Below, in pieces: positions 25,688-34,691 of a DNA stretch of 64,000 nucleotides. Under the pieces are notes generated by a model that worked only from the letters and a program-made list of their open reading frames with translations, was not told the DNA's origin and searched no databases. This DNA comes from Flavobacteriaceae bacterium (GTDB lineage Bacteria; Bacteroidota; Bacteroidia; Flavobacteriales; Flavobacteriaceae): positions 62,001-126,000 of the forward strand of contig PKDY01000046.1 of NCBI GenBank assembly GCA_002862755.1, read 5' to 3'. The translations under genes and the position numbers were made by a program. Every line of letters begins with the position of its first letter. Position 1 is the stretch's first letter.

Positions 25688-28354
25688 ATGAATATTAATT
25701 TTTTTTGGTTGTTAATTTTAAGTGTTTCTTTTTCTTTCTCTCAAACCATTACAGGAACGGTAAAAGATAGTTTACAAAATCCATTAGCCAATGCCAATGT
25801 AATAGCCAAACCTTTACTAGAAAACAAAGGACTTAAATTTGCAATTGCCGATCATTTAGGGAGGTATAAACTGGAACTGGAAAAAGAAGTACCTTATGAA
25901 ATTAAAGTTTCCTATTTAGGATATAAGGAATCTTTGTTAAAAGTAGATACCAATAGCAATCTTAAAGAGCATCATTTTGTATTACAAGAAAGCGGGCAAC
26001 AATTAAAGGAAATTGTAATCGACTATGAGTATAAACCTATAGTGGTAAAAAAAGATACCTTAATTTATAATGTGGCTTCTTTTGCAAATGGCAATGAGCG
26101 CAAAATGAAAGAAGTGCTAGAAAAGATGCCAGGTGTAGAAGTCGACAAAGATGGAACTGTTACGGTACAAGGTAAAAAAGTGACTCAAATGATGGTGGAA
26201 GGCAAATCCTTTTTTGGTGGCGGTTCTAAATTAGCCGTAGAAAATATTCCAGCCGATGCATTAGACAAAATTGAAGTAATTGACCATTTCAATAAAGTGG
26301 GTTTTCTAAAGGAAGTGTCAGATAGCGATGAACTGGCCATGAATGTAAAGCTCAAAGAAGAGAAAAAGAAATTTGTGTTTGGAGATGTGGAAGCGGGTGC
26401 TGAGGTGGCAAACGATAATGGATTTCATTTGTTGCACACGGCTTTGTTTTATTACAGTCCAAAAACCAATGTAAGTTTTATTGGAGATGCGAATAACATA
26501 GGAAAAAGAACCTTTTCTTTTCAGGACTTGATGCGTTTTCAAGGAGGTGTGAGTAGTTTTTTAAATGATAGAAAACAATTGACTAATTTGTACGCTTTTA
26601 CAACTGATAATACCGATGTTATTGAAAATAAATCGCAATTTGGAGCTTTAAATTTTCAACACGATCTTAATTCAAAACTGGCAGTTGAAGGTTTTGCCAT
26701 TTTTTCAAAACTATTTAGCGCTTCTTTAACGGAAAGCAATAACGAATATTTGCAAAATAGCGCTTTTACTTTTGAAAATAGAACGACCCAAAAAGAAAAT
26801 AAAACGGTTTTAGGTATTGCAAATGTTAAGCTCGATTACAGCCCAACTGACCATTCTAAATGGTTTTACAATGCGCAATTGCAATCGAGTGCCAACGATG
26901 CTGCGTCTATGTTGAACTCCATTAGAGATGGACAACAAAGTGTTTTTGAAACCCTAAACGAAGCAGAAAACAATCAAATCAAGCAATTTATAGAATGGCA
27001 CAAACAGTATAAAAATACCAAGCATACCACGACTTTTGTAGTAAATCAAAGTTATGAGAACAACACTCCTACGAATACCTGGTTAACCGATACCGAATTT
27101 TTAGCAGGGTTGATTCCTTTGGAAAATGATAGTTTTTATGAAATTCAGCAAGTTAAAAAAGTAAAAAATAACACTATAGATGCTTTGTTCAAGCATTATT
27201 GGATTGTCAACAATTACAATCATTTGTATACCAATGTAGGAAATAATTTTGGCACCACTCATTTGCAAATTTCAGAAAAGCAGTTCGTGTCAGACGGTAC
27301 GGTTAACGATTTTGCCAATGGTGGTTTTGGAAATGATTTGGAGTATGTCCTGAATGATTTTTATGTAGGCTTGGAATACAAATTCAAAATAGGAAAATGG
27401 ATCAATAAACCGGGAATCTATGCTCATAAGTATCATTTACAAACCCATCAAATTGCAGCTACCTATACTGTAAGAAAAACGTATTTGGAACCGCAATGGG
27501 ATAGTGAGTACGAGTTCAACCAATCGGAAGCACTGACTTTTAAGTATCAATTGGCAAATGATTTTCCAGATGCAACCCAACTATTAGAACGCTATACGTT
27601 GCAAAGCTATAATACTGTTATTAGAGGAAATGCTTTATTGAGTAATGAGCGTTTTCATACGGCTAGTTTGCGTTATAAAAAAAACAGTATGTATCGCGGT
27701 TTAATGCTTTTTGCAAACATTAATTTCAATAAAAAGATAAGAACCATTAGAAATAAAGTAGAACTGGACGGAATCAATCAGTTTAACACGCCTATTATTA
27801 CAGACAATCCAGAAACCAATTGGAGAGCCTACGGAACGCTTAGTAAAAAAATCCACCGTTTTCGATTGCAGTTCAATTCCAGCCTAAGTAGGTTCAGTTA
27901 TATTCAAACCTTAAACAATCAAACGACTACTAATAATAGAAACAATCAGGTTGTAGGTGTAAAGATAAGTACAGCTACTAAAAAATGGCCTAGTGCCAGT
28001 GTAGGGTATAACAAAAGTTTCAGTCAGTTTAGCGGTTTAACTTCGTCCCAATTTACAAATGACGTTTTTTCTTTCAGTTGGGATATCGACTTCTTAAAAT
28101 CCTTTACTTTTAAAACCGATTATGAAGTGACGTTTAATGAAAATAGTCAAAATCAAAAAACAACCTATCGCATTGGTAATGCCTATTTGAGTTATCAAAA
28201 GAAAGATCATCCGTTGCGCTTCGAACTTTCAGCACGCAACTATTTGAATAATGGAACAATAATTAATAATTCCTTTTCAGATTTTTTAATTTCCAATTCC
28301 ACAACTTTTACTTTGCCAAGAATTGTCTTATTATCAATAAGTTATAAATTATAA
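25688..28354 (+). CDS. TonB-dependent receptor-like outer-membrane beta-barrel with carboxypeptidase-like regulatory domain
   Basis: This 888 aa protein has a signal peptide (ending in FSFSQ), then a carboxypeptidase-regulatory-like domain (ITGTVKDSLQNPLANANV, about 20-100). A plug-like segment follows, with EVLEKMPGVEVDKDGTVTVQGKKV split across about 145-170 and AVENIPADALDKIEVIDHF. The rest is a long beta-barrel ending in an aromatic/hydrophobic strand. It resembles barrels that always accompany GLPGLI proteins. I see no obvious TonB box, so whether it imports with TonB or works as a barrel for export is open. It is the last gene of the module; direct repeat box 3 follows 40 nt later. Confidence 0.88.
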   Translation: MNINFFWLLILSVSFSFSQTITGTVKDSLQNPLANANVIAKPLLENKGLKFAIADHLGRYKLELEKEVPYEIKVSYLGYKESLLKVDTNSNLKEHHFVLQESGQQLKEIVIDYEYKPIVVKKDTLIYNVASFANGNERKMKEVLEKMPGVEVDKDGTVTVQGKKVTQMMVEGKSFFGGGSKLAVENIPADALDKIEVIDHFNKVGFLKEVSDSDELAMNVKLKEEKKKFVFGDVEAGAEVANDNGFHLLHTALFYYSPKTNVSFIGDANNIGKRTFSFQDLMRFQGGVSSFLNDRKQLTNLYAFTTDNTDVIENKSQFGALNFQHDLNSKLAVEGFAIFSKLFSASLTESNNEYLQNSAFTFENRTTQKENKTVLGIANVKLDYSPTDHSKWFYNAQLQSSANDAASMLNSIRDGQQSVFETLNEAENNQIKQFIEWHKQYKNTKHTTTFVVNQSYENNTPTNTWLTDTEFLAGLIPLENDSFYEIQQVKKVKNNTIDALFKHYWIVNNYNHLYTNVGNNFGTTHLQISEKQFVSDGTVNDFANGGFGNDLEYVLNDFYVGLEYKFKIGKWINKPGIYAHKYHLQTHQIAATYTVRKTYLEPQWDSEYEFNQSEALTFKYQLANDFPDATQLLERYTLQSYNTVIRGNALLSNERFHTASLRYKKNSMYRGLMLFANINFNKKIRTIRNKVELDGINQFNTPIITDNPETNWRAYGTLSKKIHRFRLQFNSSLSRFSYIQTLNNQTTTNNRNNQVVGVKISTATKKWPSASVGYNKSFSQFSGLTSSQFTNDVFSFSWDIDFLKSFTFKTDYEVTFNENSQNQKTTYRIGNAYLSYQKKDHPLRFELSARNYLNNGTIINNSFSDFLISNSTTFTLPRIVLLSISYKL

Positions 28355-28616
28355 TCATTTAGTGCTTCTTAAAGTGATAATGTATTTTATCTAAATTCCT
28401 GAAAAACCAGTCGAAATTCACGAATATCGAGTAATATCGTTTGTCTGGGTCAAAAAAGCCCAGTAGTTTTGACTCATCAATTGGAAGCGCTTATTAATTT
28501 CTTTACAAAAGGTTTTAAAAACAACATTTCAATTTTTGAATAAACTTCTTATTGCCTGTTCCTAATAAGGTTTATTAATATTGTATACGCCATGTAGTTA
28601 GTTGTGATTGTATGCC
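28355..28616. other. Intergenic region after the barrel gene
   Basis: It holds direct repeat box 3, a CTGGG / CCCAG hairpin (about 28444-28465) and a second loose inverted repeat around ATAAAC / GTTTAT (about 28540-28577). I see no gene in it. Confidence 0.5.
28395..28439. repeat. 45 bp direct repeat / operator-like box 3
   Basis: This is the second copy of the element at 24131-24175, in the same orientation, with palindromic core TCGAAATTCACGAATATCGA (28411-28430). It lies just beyond the barrel gene. Confidence 0.75.
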
Positions 28617-28652
28617 ACAAAAAAAGCGTTCTTTGTTGAGAACGCTTTTTTC
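28617..28652. terminator. Strong bidirectional terminator
   Basis: The stem AAAAAAGCGTTCT / AGAACGCTTTTTT has the short loop TTGTTG. It ends the barrel module on the plus strand and can end the 47 aa minus-strand frame next to it. Confidence 0.8.
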
Positions 28653-28683
28653 ATACACAAACCGTAGTCTTTGTTTTTATGGA

Positions 28684-28827
28684 CTAGTGTTTTTGCTGTT
28701 GTTTTTTAATGGTTTTTTTATCAATATCAAATTGATTGGTTTTCTGATCCACATTTCCCGTTGGATTCGTTGGATTGGTCTGTTCTTTAGTTCTTTTAAA
28801 TTTCTTTGAATCTTTAATAATTCCCAT
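28684..28827 (-). CDS. Putative small hydrophilic protein, 47 aa (not in ORF track)
   Basis: I translated this minus-strand frame by hand. It starts MGIIKDSKKFKRTKEQ and ends TIKKQQQKH, a uniformly charged and polar sequence with a plausible codon pattern. The two longer overlapping ORFs in the track (28612-28809 + and 28677-28877 -) read as noncoding, low-complexity sequence. A strong terminator lies 32 nt downstream on the same strand, which supports a real transcript. There is no signal peptide or recognisable domain. The function is unknown. Confidence 0.5.
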   Translation of the reverse strand: MGIIKDSKKFKRTKEQTNPTNPTGNVDQKTNQFDIDKKTIKKQQQKH

Positions 28828-28988
28828 AATATGTGTGTTTTAATGTTATAGGAAGAATATAAAAAATATAAATTCAAATGCTCTTAAAGTTATCTTAAAG
28901 TATTGTAAATGAGCGTTAAAATAGGGGTTGTTATTGTTTTATAGTGGAGTAAAACGAAAGCCTTTCTTTTTCCCTTTTCCTTTTCCTA

Positions 28989-29513
28989 CTACATCTTCTG
29001 AAACAAATCCCAAACCACAATTCCAGCACTTACCGAAATGTTTAAAGAATGTTTGGTACCCAGTTGAGGTATTTCAATAACCCCATCACTTTTATTAATC
29101 GCTTCTTGTGCCACGCCTTTTACTTCGTTTCCAAAAATTAAGGCATATTTTTTAGTAGCATCTACTTTAAAATCGTTTAGCATAATTGAGTTTTCGGTTT
29201 GCTCAATAGAATACACCACAACTTGTTCTTGGTGCAAACGGTCTACCACTTCTAATACATCTTTGGCATATTCCCAAGCTACTGTTTCAGTTGCACCCAA
29301 AGCGGTTTTATGAATTTCTTTATTAGGCGGCACAGCAGTAATACCACACAAATAAATTTTTTCTACTAAAAAGGCATCGGCTGTTCTAAAAACCGAACCA
29401 ATGTTATGTAAACTTCTAATGTCGTCTAATACTAAAATGAGCGGTGTTTTCTCTGCTTCTTTAAAGCCTTCTTTGTCTAATCGCTCTAGTTCTGCGTTGG
29501 CTAATTTTCTCAT
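28989..29513 (-). CDS. TrmH/SpoU family RNA 2'-O-ribose methyltransferase
   Basis: This SPOUT-fold methyltransferase of 174 aa from the chosen start shows the three SpoU motifs. Motif 1 is LVLDDIRSLHNIGSVFRTADAF (quoted in part: NIGSVFRTAD), motif 2 is ALIFGNEVKGV and motif 3 is IEIPQLGTKHSLNISVSAGI (NISVSAGI). The enzyme should methylate a ribose 2'-OH in tRNA or rRNA; the exact site cannot be told. The ORF track starts nine codons earlier, but MRKLANAELERL is the usual flavobacterial start and the extension looks noncoding. It diverges from mutS. Confidence 0.92.
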   Translation of the reverse strand: MRKLANAELERLDKEGFKEAEKTPLILVLDDIRSLHNIGSVFRTADAFLVEKIYLCGITAVPPNKEIHKTALGATETVAWEYAKDVLEVVDRLHQEQVVVYSIEQTENSIMLNDFKVDATKKYALIFGNEVKGVAQEAINKSDGVIEIPQLGTKHSLNISVSAGIVVWDLFQKM

Positions 29514-29607
29514 AGGGCAAAAATAGAGATAATGCGGCAATTTGACAATGCGTCAATGGGTCAATTTGAACGCGTAAGGGAAATTAAAATTGTTCTTGTT
29601 CTTCCAC

Positions 29608-29637
29608 TTGAAATTATTCTTGATTTTATTACCTTCG
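29608..29637 (+). promoter_or_regulatory. mutS promoter
   Basis: TTG (29608-29610), exactly 19 nt, then TACCTTCG (29630-29637) differs by one base from the Bacteroidota TAnnTTTG element. The mutS GTG start follows 24 nt downstream. Confidence 0.65.
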
Positions 29638-29661
29638 CAACGATACTAAAATTTAAGAATT

Positions 29662-32283
29662 GTGGCTAAGAAAGAAGCAACGAAAACCAAAGAGAAAAAG
29701 GAAACTCCTTTAATGAAGCAGTACAATGAAATCAAACGCAAATATCCCGATGCTTGTTTGTTGTTTCGTGTAGGTGATTTTTACGAAACCTTTGGAGAAG
29801 ATGCCATTCGTTCGGCTGGAATTTTAGGAATAACGCTAACCAAAAGGGGAGCGGGTTCTGATAGCGAAACGGCTTTAGCGGGTTTTCCACACCACTCTTT
29901 AAATACCTATTTGCCTAAATTAGTTAAGGCAGGACTTCGTGTGGCTATTTGCGATCAATTAGAAGATCCAAAAATGACGAAAACCATTGTGAAGCGAGGC
30001 GTTACCGAATTAGTAACACCTGGAGTAGCAATGAATGATGAGGTACTGCAAGCGAAATCCAATAACTTTTTGGCATCGGTACACTTTGGTAAAAAGAACC
30101 TAGGAATTGCTTTTCTAGATGTTTCAACGGGTGAGTTTTTAACCGCACAAGGAAATGAAGAATACATCGACAAACTCTTGCAAAACTTTAATCCTAGTGA
30201 AGTTTTAGTACCAAAGCACCATAAGAATCAATTTAAAGAAGTTTTCGGTGATGATTTACACTCCTTTTTTCTAGAAGATTGGGTGTATAAGGAAGATTAT
30301 GCGATGGAAACCTTAACCAAGCATTTTCAAACCAATTCCCTAAAAGGCTATGGTATAGAAGAATTGCAAGAAGGTATTGTAGCCTCGGGTGCCATTTTGT
30401 ATTATTTGTCGGAAACCCAACATAATAAAATCCAACATATTACAAACATTCAGCGTATTGCGGAAGATGCCTACGTGTGGATGGATCGCTTTACCATTCG
30501 CAATCTCGAATTGTACCATTCAACCAATGTAAATGCGGTTACACTTTTAGATGTGATTGACAAAACCTTGTCGCCTATGGGGTCGCGTTTGCTGAAACGT
30601 TGGTTGGCTTTACCACTTAAAGATGCCGCACGCATTAAAAGTCGCCATGAAGTGGTAGCGTATTTAAAAGAGAATACAGAAACCTTACAAAAGATTCAGT
30701 ACCAAATTAAGCAAATTTCCGATTTAGAGCGTTTGATTTCTAAAGTGGCAACAGGGAAAGTTTCTCCAAGAGAAGTGGTGTATTTGAACGACTCTTTAAA
30801 TGCGATTATCCCAATTAAGGAAGTAGCCTTGCAAAGTAAGAATGAAGCTTTAAAAGCGATAGGCGATAGTTTGCATGCCTGCGAATTGTTGCGTGAAAAA
30901 ATTCAAACGACCTTAAATCCAGAGGCACCTGTACATGTCAATAAAGGAAATGCGATTGCAACAGGAGTGCATGCAGAATTAGACGAATTAAGAGCCATTT
31001 CTTCCAAAGGGAAAGGCTATTTAGAAGATTTAGAAGTGAGAGAAAGTGAGAAAACAGGAATTTCTTCTTTAAAAGTGTCGTTTAATAATGTGTTTGGTTA
31101 TTATATAGAAGTTCGAAATACGCATAAAGATAAAGTTCCAGCGGATTGGATTAGGAAGCAAACGCTAGTAAATGCAGAGCGCTATATTACAGAGGAGCTG
31201 AAAGAATACGAAAGTAAAATTTTAGGTGCAGAAGATAAAATTCAGCAATTGGAAAGTCAGTTGTTTGAACAATTGGTCAACTGGATGGCAACCTATATTA
31301 AACCCGTGCAACACAATGCCAATTTAATTGCACAGTTGGATTGTTTGAATTCGTTTACCCAATTGGCCATAGAGCATAAATATGTACAGCCTGTAATCGA
31401 TGATAGTTACGATTTAGAAATCAAAGAAGGAAGACACCCTGTCATTGAAAAACAATTGCCCGTAGGAGTGCCTTATATTTCCAATGATGTTTTCTTAGAT
31501 AATGTGAGCCAACAAATTATTATGATTACCGGACCGAATATGTCGGGTAAATCGGCCATATTAAGGCAAACCGCTCTAATTGTATTATTGGCACAAATGG
31601 GAAGCTTTGTGCCTGCAGAAAGTGTACGTATGGGAATCGTAGATAAGATTTTTACTAGAGTAGGAGCTAGCGATAATATTTCTATGGGCGAATCGACCTT
31701 TATGGTGGAGATGAACGAAACCGCTTCAATCTTGAATAACATTTCGGATAGAAGTCTGGTCTTATTAGACGAAATTGGTAGAGGAACATCAACTTATGAC
31801 GGAATTTCGATTGCATGGGCCATTTCCGAATATTTACACGAACATCCCAACAAACCCAAAACGCTTTTTGCTACCCATTACCACGAATTGAATGAAATGG
31901 AAGCGATTTTTGAACGCATTCAGAATTTTAATGTTTCGGTTAAAGAATTAAAAGATACGGTTTTATTTATTCGTAAATTGGTTAAAGGAGGAAGCGCGCA
32001 TAGTTTTGGTATTCATGTTGCGAAAATGGCGGGAATGCCACAAGTGGTGATTCAAAAAGCACAAAAGTTATTAAAGAAATTAGAAAAAGAACATTCAGGT
32101 GATGCCTTAAACGGAACCAAATTAGAAAAAGAAGCCGAAATGCAATTGAGTATTTTTAATTTAGACGATCCTTTATTAGAAGAAATTAAAGATGAAATTT
32201 TAAATATCGACATCAATACGTTAACGCCTGTTGAAGCTTTAATGAAGTTAAACGAGATAAAAAGAATGTTAACGAAAAAATAA
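29662..32283 (+). CDS. mutS: DNA mismatch repair protein MutS
   Basis: MutS recognises base mismatches and small loops and recruits MutL. This 873 aa protein has the mismatch-sensing F-x-E motif in GDFYETFG (about residues 38-45), the lever and clamp regions, and a C-terminal ABC-type ATPase. The ATPase has Walker [10 protein letters not shown], the STFMVEM signature region, Walker [13 protein letters not shown] and ATHYHEL. It is a MutS1-type protein of the usual length. Translation appears to start at GTG (29662), since the next ATG is codon 18 and the preceding Lys-rich stretch is usual for this family in flavobacteria. The promoter fits this start. Confidence 0.97.
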   Translation: MAKKEATKTKEKKETPLMKQYNEIKRKYPDACLLFRVGDFYETFGEDAIRSAGILGITLTKRGAGSDSETALAGFPHHSLNTYLPKLVKAGLRVAICDQLEDPKMTKTIVKRGVTELVTPGVAMNDEVLQAKSNNFLASVHFGKKNLGIAFLDVSTGEFLTAQGNEEYIDKLLQNFNPSEVLVPKHHKNQFKEVFGDDLHSFFLEDWVYKEDYAMETLTKHFQTNSLKGYGIEELQEGIVASGAILYYLSETQHNKIQHITNIQRIAEDAYVWMDRFTIRNLELYHSTNVNAVTLLDVIDKTLSPMGSRLLKRWLALPLKDAARIKSRHEVVAYLKENTETLQKIQYQIKQISDLERLISKVATGKVSPREVVYLNDSLNAIIPIKEVALQSKNEALKAIGDSLHACELLREKIQTTLNPEAPVHVNKGNAIATGVHAELDELRAISSKGKGYLEDLEVRESEKTGISSLKVSFNNVFGYYIEVRNTHKDKVPADWIRKQTLVNAERYITEELKEYESKILGAEDKIQQLESQLFEQLVNWMATYIKPVQHNANLIAQLDCLNSFTQLAIEHKYVQPVIDDSYDLEIKEGRHPVIEKQLPVGVPYISNDVFLDNVSQQIIMITGPNMSGKSAILRQTALIVLLAQMGSFVPAESVRMGIVDKIFTRVGASDNISMGESTFMVEMNETASILNNISDRSLVLLDEIGRGTSTYDGISIAWAISEYLHEHPNKPKTLFATHYHELNEMEAIFERIQNFNVSVKELKDTVLFIRKLVKGGSAHSFGIHVAKMAGMPQVVIQKAQKLLKKLEKEHSGDALNGTKLEKEAEMQLSIFNLDDPLLEEIKDEILNIDINTLTPVEALMKLNEIKRMLTKK

Positions 32284-32349
32284 TTTAAAAAATAAGGTAT
32301 TCGTTACCAAATGGTTATAAAAAACTTTAATTTTTTTTACCAAAAGTAC

Positions 32350-32379
32350 TTGCAGAATATAAAATATGTACTATATTTG
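32350..32379 (+). promoter_or_regulatory. Promoter of the tRNA-Gly/tRNA-Leu unit
   Basis: TTG (32350-32352), exactly 19 nt, then TATATTTG (32372-32379) is a perfect match to the Bacteroidota consensus. It lies 58 nt upstream of tRNA-Gly. Confidence 0.85.
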
Positions 32380-32437
32380 CACTCGCAATACGGAACAAGA
32401 GTGAGTGTTGCTAAAGTTCTTAAAAAGACGCAAACGC

Positions 32438-32510
32438 GAAAATAGCTCAGTTGGTAGAGCGCAACCTTGCCAAGGTTGAGGTCGCGGGTTCGAACCCCGT
32501 TTTTCGCTCA
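32438..32510 (+). tRNA. tRNA-Gly (anticodon GCC)
   Basis: The acceptor stem GCGAAAA / TTTTCGC, the D-arm AGCTCAGTTGGTAGAGC, the anticodon stem-loop CCTTGCCAAGG and the T-arm GCGGGTTCGAACCCCGT are all present, 73 nt in total. The loop TTGCCAA gives anticodon GCC. The CCA end is not encoded. Confidence 0.97.
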
Positions 32511-32534
32511 ACACTACCAAATAAAAATATTTTT

Positions 32535-32620
32535 GCTCGAGTGGTGGAATTGGTAGACACGCTGGACTTAAAATCCAGTGAACAGTAATGTTCGTGCGGG
32601 TTCAAGTCCCGCCTTGAGTA
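32535..32620 (+). tRNA. tRNA-Leu (anticodon UAA)
   Basis: This is a type II tRNA of 86 nt with a variable arm (about GTGAACAGTAATGTTCGT). The acceptor stem is GCTCGAG / CTTGAGT, the anticodon stem-loop is CTGGACTTAAAATCCAG (anticodon TAA) and the T-arm is GCGGGTTCAAGTCCCGC. The CCA end is not encoded. Its 3' end is partly repeated after the downstream GIY-YIG gene. Confidence 0.97.
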
Positions 32621-32656
32621 CAAAAAGCTTCTAACTTTGTTAGGAGCTTTTTTTGT
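32621..32656 (+). terminator. Terminator of the tRNA unit
   Basis: The stem AAAAAGCTTCTAAC / GTTAGGAGCTTTTTTT directly follows tRNA-Leu. A diverged copy occurs at about 33010-33060. Confidence 0.85.
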
Positions 32657-32670
32657 TTAAAATAGTTTTT

Positions 32671-32955
32671 ATGTATTTTGTTTATATAATTTATTCGACA
32701 TCCTTAGATAAATTTTATGTTGGAACTACTGATAATGTCGAAAGACGTTTGATTGAACATAATTCTAAAGAATACTTAAATTCATTTACTTGTAAAGGTG
32801 TACCATGGGTATTAAAATTGTCTTACTTATGTGATTCTAGCGAGAAAGCTTATAAACTAGAAAGGTTTATTAAAAAAATGAAATCTAGAAAATTTATTAT
32901 TAAAATTATTGATGATAAAAAAATACTAGATGCTATTTGTTTAAATAAATTGTAG
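32671..32955 (+). CDS. GIY-YIG nuclease family protein
   Basis: This protein is 94 aa from the Met of MYFVYIIYSTSLDKFYVGTT, which contains the YVYII...FYVGTT form of the GIY-YIG motif, followed by the catalytic-type Arg in NVERRLIEHN. It is of the small UvrC-N/YhbQ-like type, with the C-terminal part K-x-E-x-F-I-K-K-M-K-S-R. The track start at 32653 falls in the tRNA terminator, so the second Met is used. The gene lies between tRNA-Leu and a broken copy of the tRNA-Leu 3' end, which suggests it arrived with a local duplication or insertion. The substrate is unknown. Confidence 0.85.
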   Translation: MYFVYIIYSTSLDKFYVGTTDNVERRLIEHNSKEYLNSFTCKGVPWVLKLSYLCDSSEKAYKLERFIKKMKSRKFIIKIIDDKKILDAICLNKL

Positions 32956-32956
32956 G

Positions 32957-33060
32957 TAGCGGGTTCAACTCCGAAGCTTCGGAGCCGCCTTGATTCCGAT
33001 TCTTCGGAACAAAAAGCTTCTAACATCTCCCGACTCTTCGGGAAGGAGCTTTTTTTGTTT
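32957..33060 (+). repeat. Partial copy of tRNA-Leu 3' end plus terminator, interrupted by three 16 bp palindromes
   Basis: GCGGGTTCAA, CGCCTTGA, CAAAAAGCTTCTAAC and GGAGCTTTTTTTGTTT follow in the same order as in the tRNA-Leu 3' end and terminator (about 32597-32659). They are separated by the palindromes CTCCGAAGCTTCGGAG (32969-32984), TTCCGATTCTTCGGAA (32994-33009) and TCCCGACTCTTCGGGA (33028-33043). All three palindromes share CCGA-nn-CTTCGG. Confidence 0.85.
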
Positions 33061-33084
33061 CTACTAGTTTCTCTTATAGGTTTA

Positions 33085-34053
33085 TTATCGTAGCTTAAAA
33101 ACGTTCTTTTTATTGGGAAATAAAGCTTGTACAATCATTTTCTTGTCAGTAACTAAGCTCGTATTTTCTTCAAAATAAAAATTGGTTAAATTCCAAACAA
33201 TCATAATCGCAGAAAAGTAATATAAATTTAAAACTAAAGCGATTCCTATGTGCATGGAAATGGTTAAAATAACCCATAATTTTCGGGTTTTTGGAATCCA
33301 TACAAATATAGGGTAACACATTTCTATTACTATAGTAGACCATCCGATAAGCACAAGAATAAAACTATGGTCTGCCATCCAGCTAAAATCAAAATTAAAA
33401 TCTCGGTTGGCATAAGGCAGATTTATAGCTTTCCATATCGATTCACCATCCCACCAATTAAATCCTAATAATTTATCAAAACCGGAAAAGAAATAAGCGA
33501 TGCTAACGTGAATTTGAAAAAGACGCTTCACAGGCATATAATTGGTGAATTTCTTTTGTTTGGAACGGAATAGATTTCGAATTGAAAAAACAGTATCGGC
33601 AGGAAATAAAATCAAATAGAAAAGCGACATGCTGGTGAAAAAATCAGCACCATAAATAAAAAAGCTACTGCCTTTCATTAATAGTATTTGAAGGAATAGG
33701 AGTAAGAAGGCACTCATTCTAGAATAGCAACCAAGAATAATAGTGATTCCTAAGGTAATATAAGTTATTTTGGTTAACCCAATAGTAGTGGCTTCGGAAA
33801 TTCCAATAGTTTCCAATTGTTGTATAACAACTGGGAAGGTAAGTTGCCAATCTTGATTAAAAGTAGCCATGATGTCCATAGGAATGATACTTTTAGTAGA
33901 AAAGAATTGGTTGAAATCACCAAAAATGGATAAGAAGTGCAATATTATAATTATTCCAGCTGCCACTCTGAAAAACAATAGAAACTCATGGTTGTTTGAG
34001 GGAGCAAAGAAAAAATGTTCGATTTTAGAATAGATTTTGGATAGTTTTTTCAT
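33085..34053 (-). CDS. HTTM domain-containing membrane protein
   Basis: This 322 aa polytopic protein with about six to eight hydrophobic segments matches the HTTM (horizontally transferred transmembrane) family, related to the vitamin K-dependent gamma-carboxylase membrane domain. The conserved N-terminal region FFRVAAGIIIILHFLS, the central HVSIAYFFSGFDKLLGFNWWDGESIW (quoted in part) and a later W-x-x-I-V-I-E-M-C-Y-P-IF segment are typical. The function is unknown; no carboxylase activity should be assumed. It is 8 nt downstream of a 191 aa single-pass protein gene, and the two form a pair. Confidence 0.82.
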   Translation of the reverse strand: MKKLSKIYSKIEHFFFAPSNNHEFLLFFRVAAGIIIILHFLSIFGDFNQFFSTKSIIPMDIMATFNQDWQLTFPVVIQQLETIGISEATTIGLTKITYITLGITIILGCYSRMSAFLLLFLQILLMKGSSFFIYGADFFTSMSLFYLILFPADTVFSIRNLFRSKQKKFTNYMPVKRLFQIHVSIAYFFSGFDKLLGFNWWDGESIWKAINLPYANRDFNFDFSWMADHSFILVLIGWSTIVIEMCYPIFVWIPKTRKLWVILTISMHIGIALVLNLYYFSAIMIVWNLTNFYFEENTSLVTDKKMIVQALFPNKKNVFKLR

Positions 34054-34061
34054 TGGTATGA

Positions 34062-34637
34062 TTATTTATATTCGCCAATAAGAATTAATTGTTCCGACTT
34101 TTCGCCCTTTTGATAGCTTTTTAAATCAGGATAATGGTAGAGGTACAATCGAGCTGTTATAGAGGCGGTGTCCGGACTTTCATTTTTTACGGAAACCGCA
34201 ATTTGTTTCACGATGATGTCTAAATATTGTTGGTATTTATTGTCTTTTAGGTTTCCTCCTTCAGCGGATATTTTGTCTAAAAACATATTGTATACCGAAG
34301 TATAGCGTGTAATGCTTTCTTTGTTTTTAAAAGCAGGCATAATTTTATTTTCAATGACATTGCCTTTGTCATCTTTTAATTCGAATAACAAAACAAAATC
34401 ACTAGCTACATTGGGTGCAAAAAAACTATATCCTGTATCAAAACCTGTATAGGATAAAAAAATACTGACCGGTTTTAGTTTGATGATTTCTTCTGAAAGA
34501 GCGTATATAACGGGTTTGTTGTATTCTTTTTCAGCATAATAAAAGCCATAATACCCATCAAATGTTCCTTTTAAGCCTACGGTGAAGACCAAGAAAAGAA
34601 CTGTAAAAATACCAAGCAGTTGTAGTTTCTTTTTCAT
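34062..34637 (-). CDS. Hypothetical single-pass protein, partner of the HTTM gene
   Basis: This 191 aa protein has one N-terminal membrane segment or uncleaved signal (about residues 5-22, LQLLGIFTVLFLVFTVGL). The extracytoplasmic domain begins near FDGYYGFYYAEKEYNKP and includes GFDTGYSFFAPNV and SITARLYLYHYPD. I know no named domain, but similar small proteins often accompany HTTM genes in flavobacteria. Its stop lies 8 nt before the HTTM start, so the two are cotranscribed. A terminator separates it from the lipoprotein gene upstream. Confidence 0.7.
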   Translation of the reverse strand: MKKKLQLLGIFTVLFLVFTVGLKGTFDGYYGFYYAEKEYNKPVIYALSEEIIKLKPVSIFLSYTGFDTGYSFFAPNVASDFVLLFELKDDKGNVIENKIMPAFKNKESITRYTSVYNMFLDKISAEGGNLKDNKYQQYLDIIVKQIAVSVKNESPDTASITARLYLYHYPDLKSYQKGEKSEQLILIGEYK

Positions 34638-34650
34638 TGTACTAAACTTT

Positions 34651-34690
34651 TAAAAAGACAAGACCGATAGTAAACCAGTCTTGTCTTGTG
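34651..34690 (-). terminator. Terminator of the 216 aa lipoprotein gene
   Basis: The perfect 10 bp stem AAGACAAGAC / GTCTTGTCTT (34655-34687) is followed on the minus strand by TTTTT. It lies just past the lipoprotein stop. Confidence 0.75.
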
Positions 34691-34691
34691 T

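Noticed and set aside
28612-28877. Two overlapping ORFs of 65 and 66 aa on opposite strands
   Set aside because: Both overlap the terminator or the better 47 aa frame and read as hydrophobic or basic noise with no start context.
32850-33134. 94 aa minus-strand ORF across the GIY-YIG end and tRNA-tail copy
   Set aside because: It runs through the palindromes and terminator copy and into the HTTM gene end; no coding signal.
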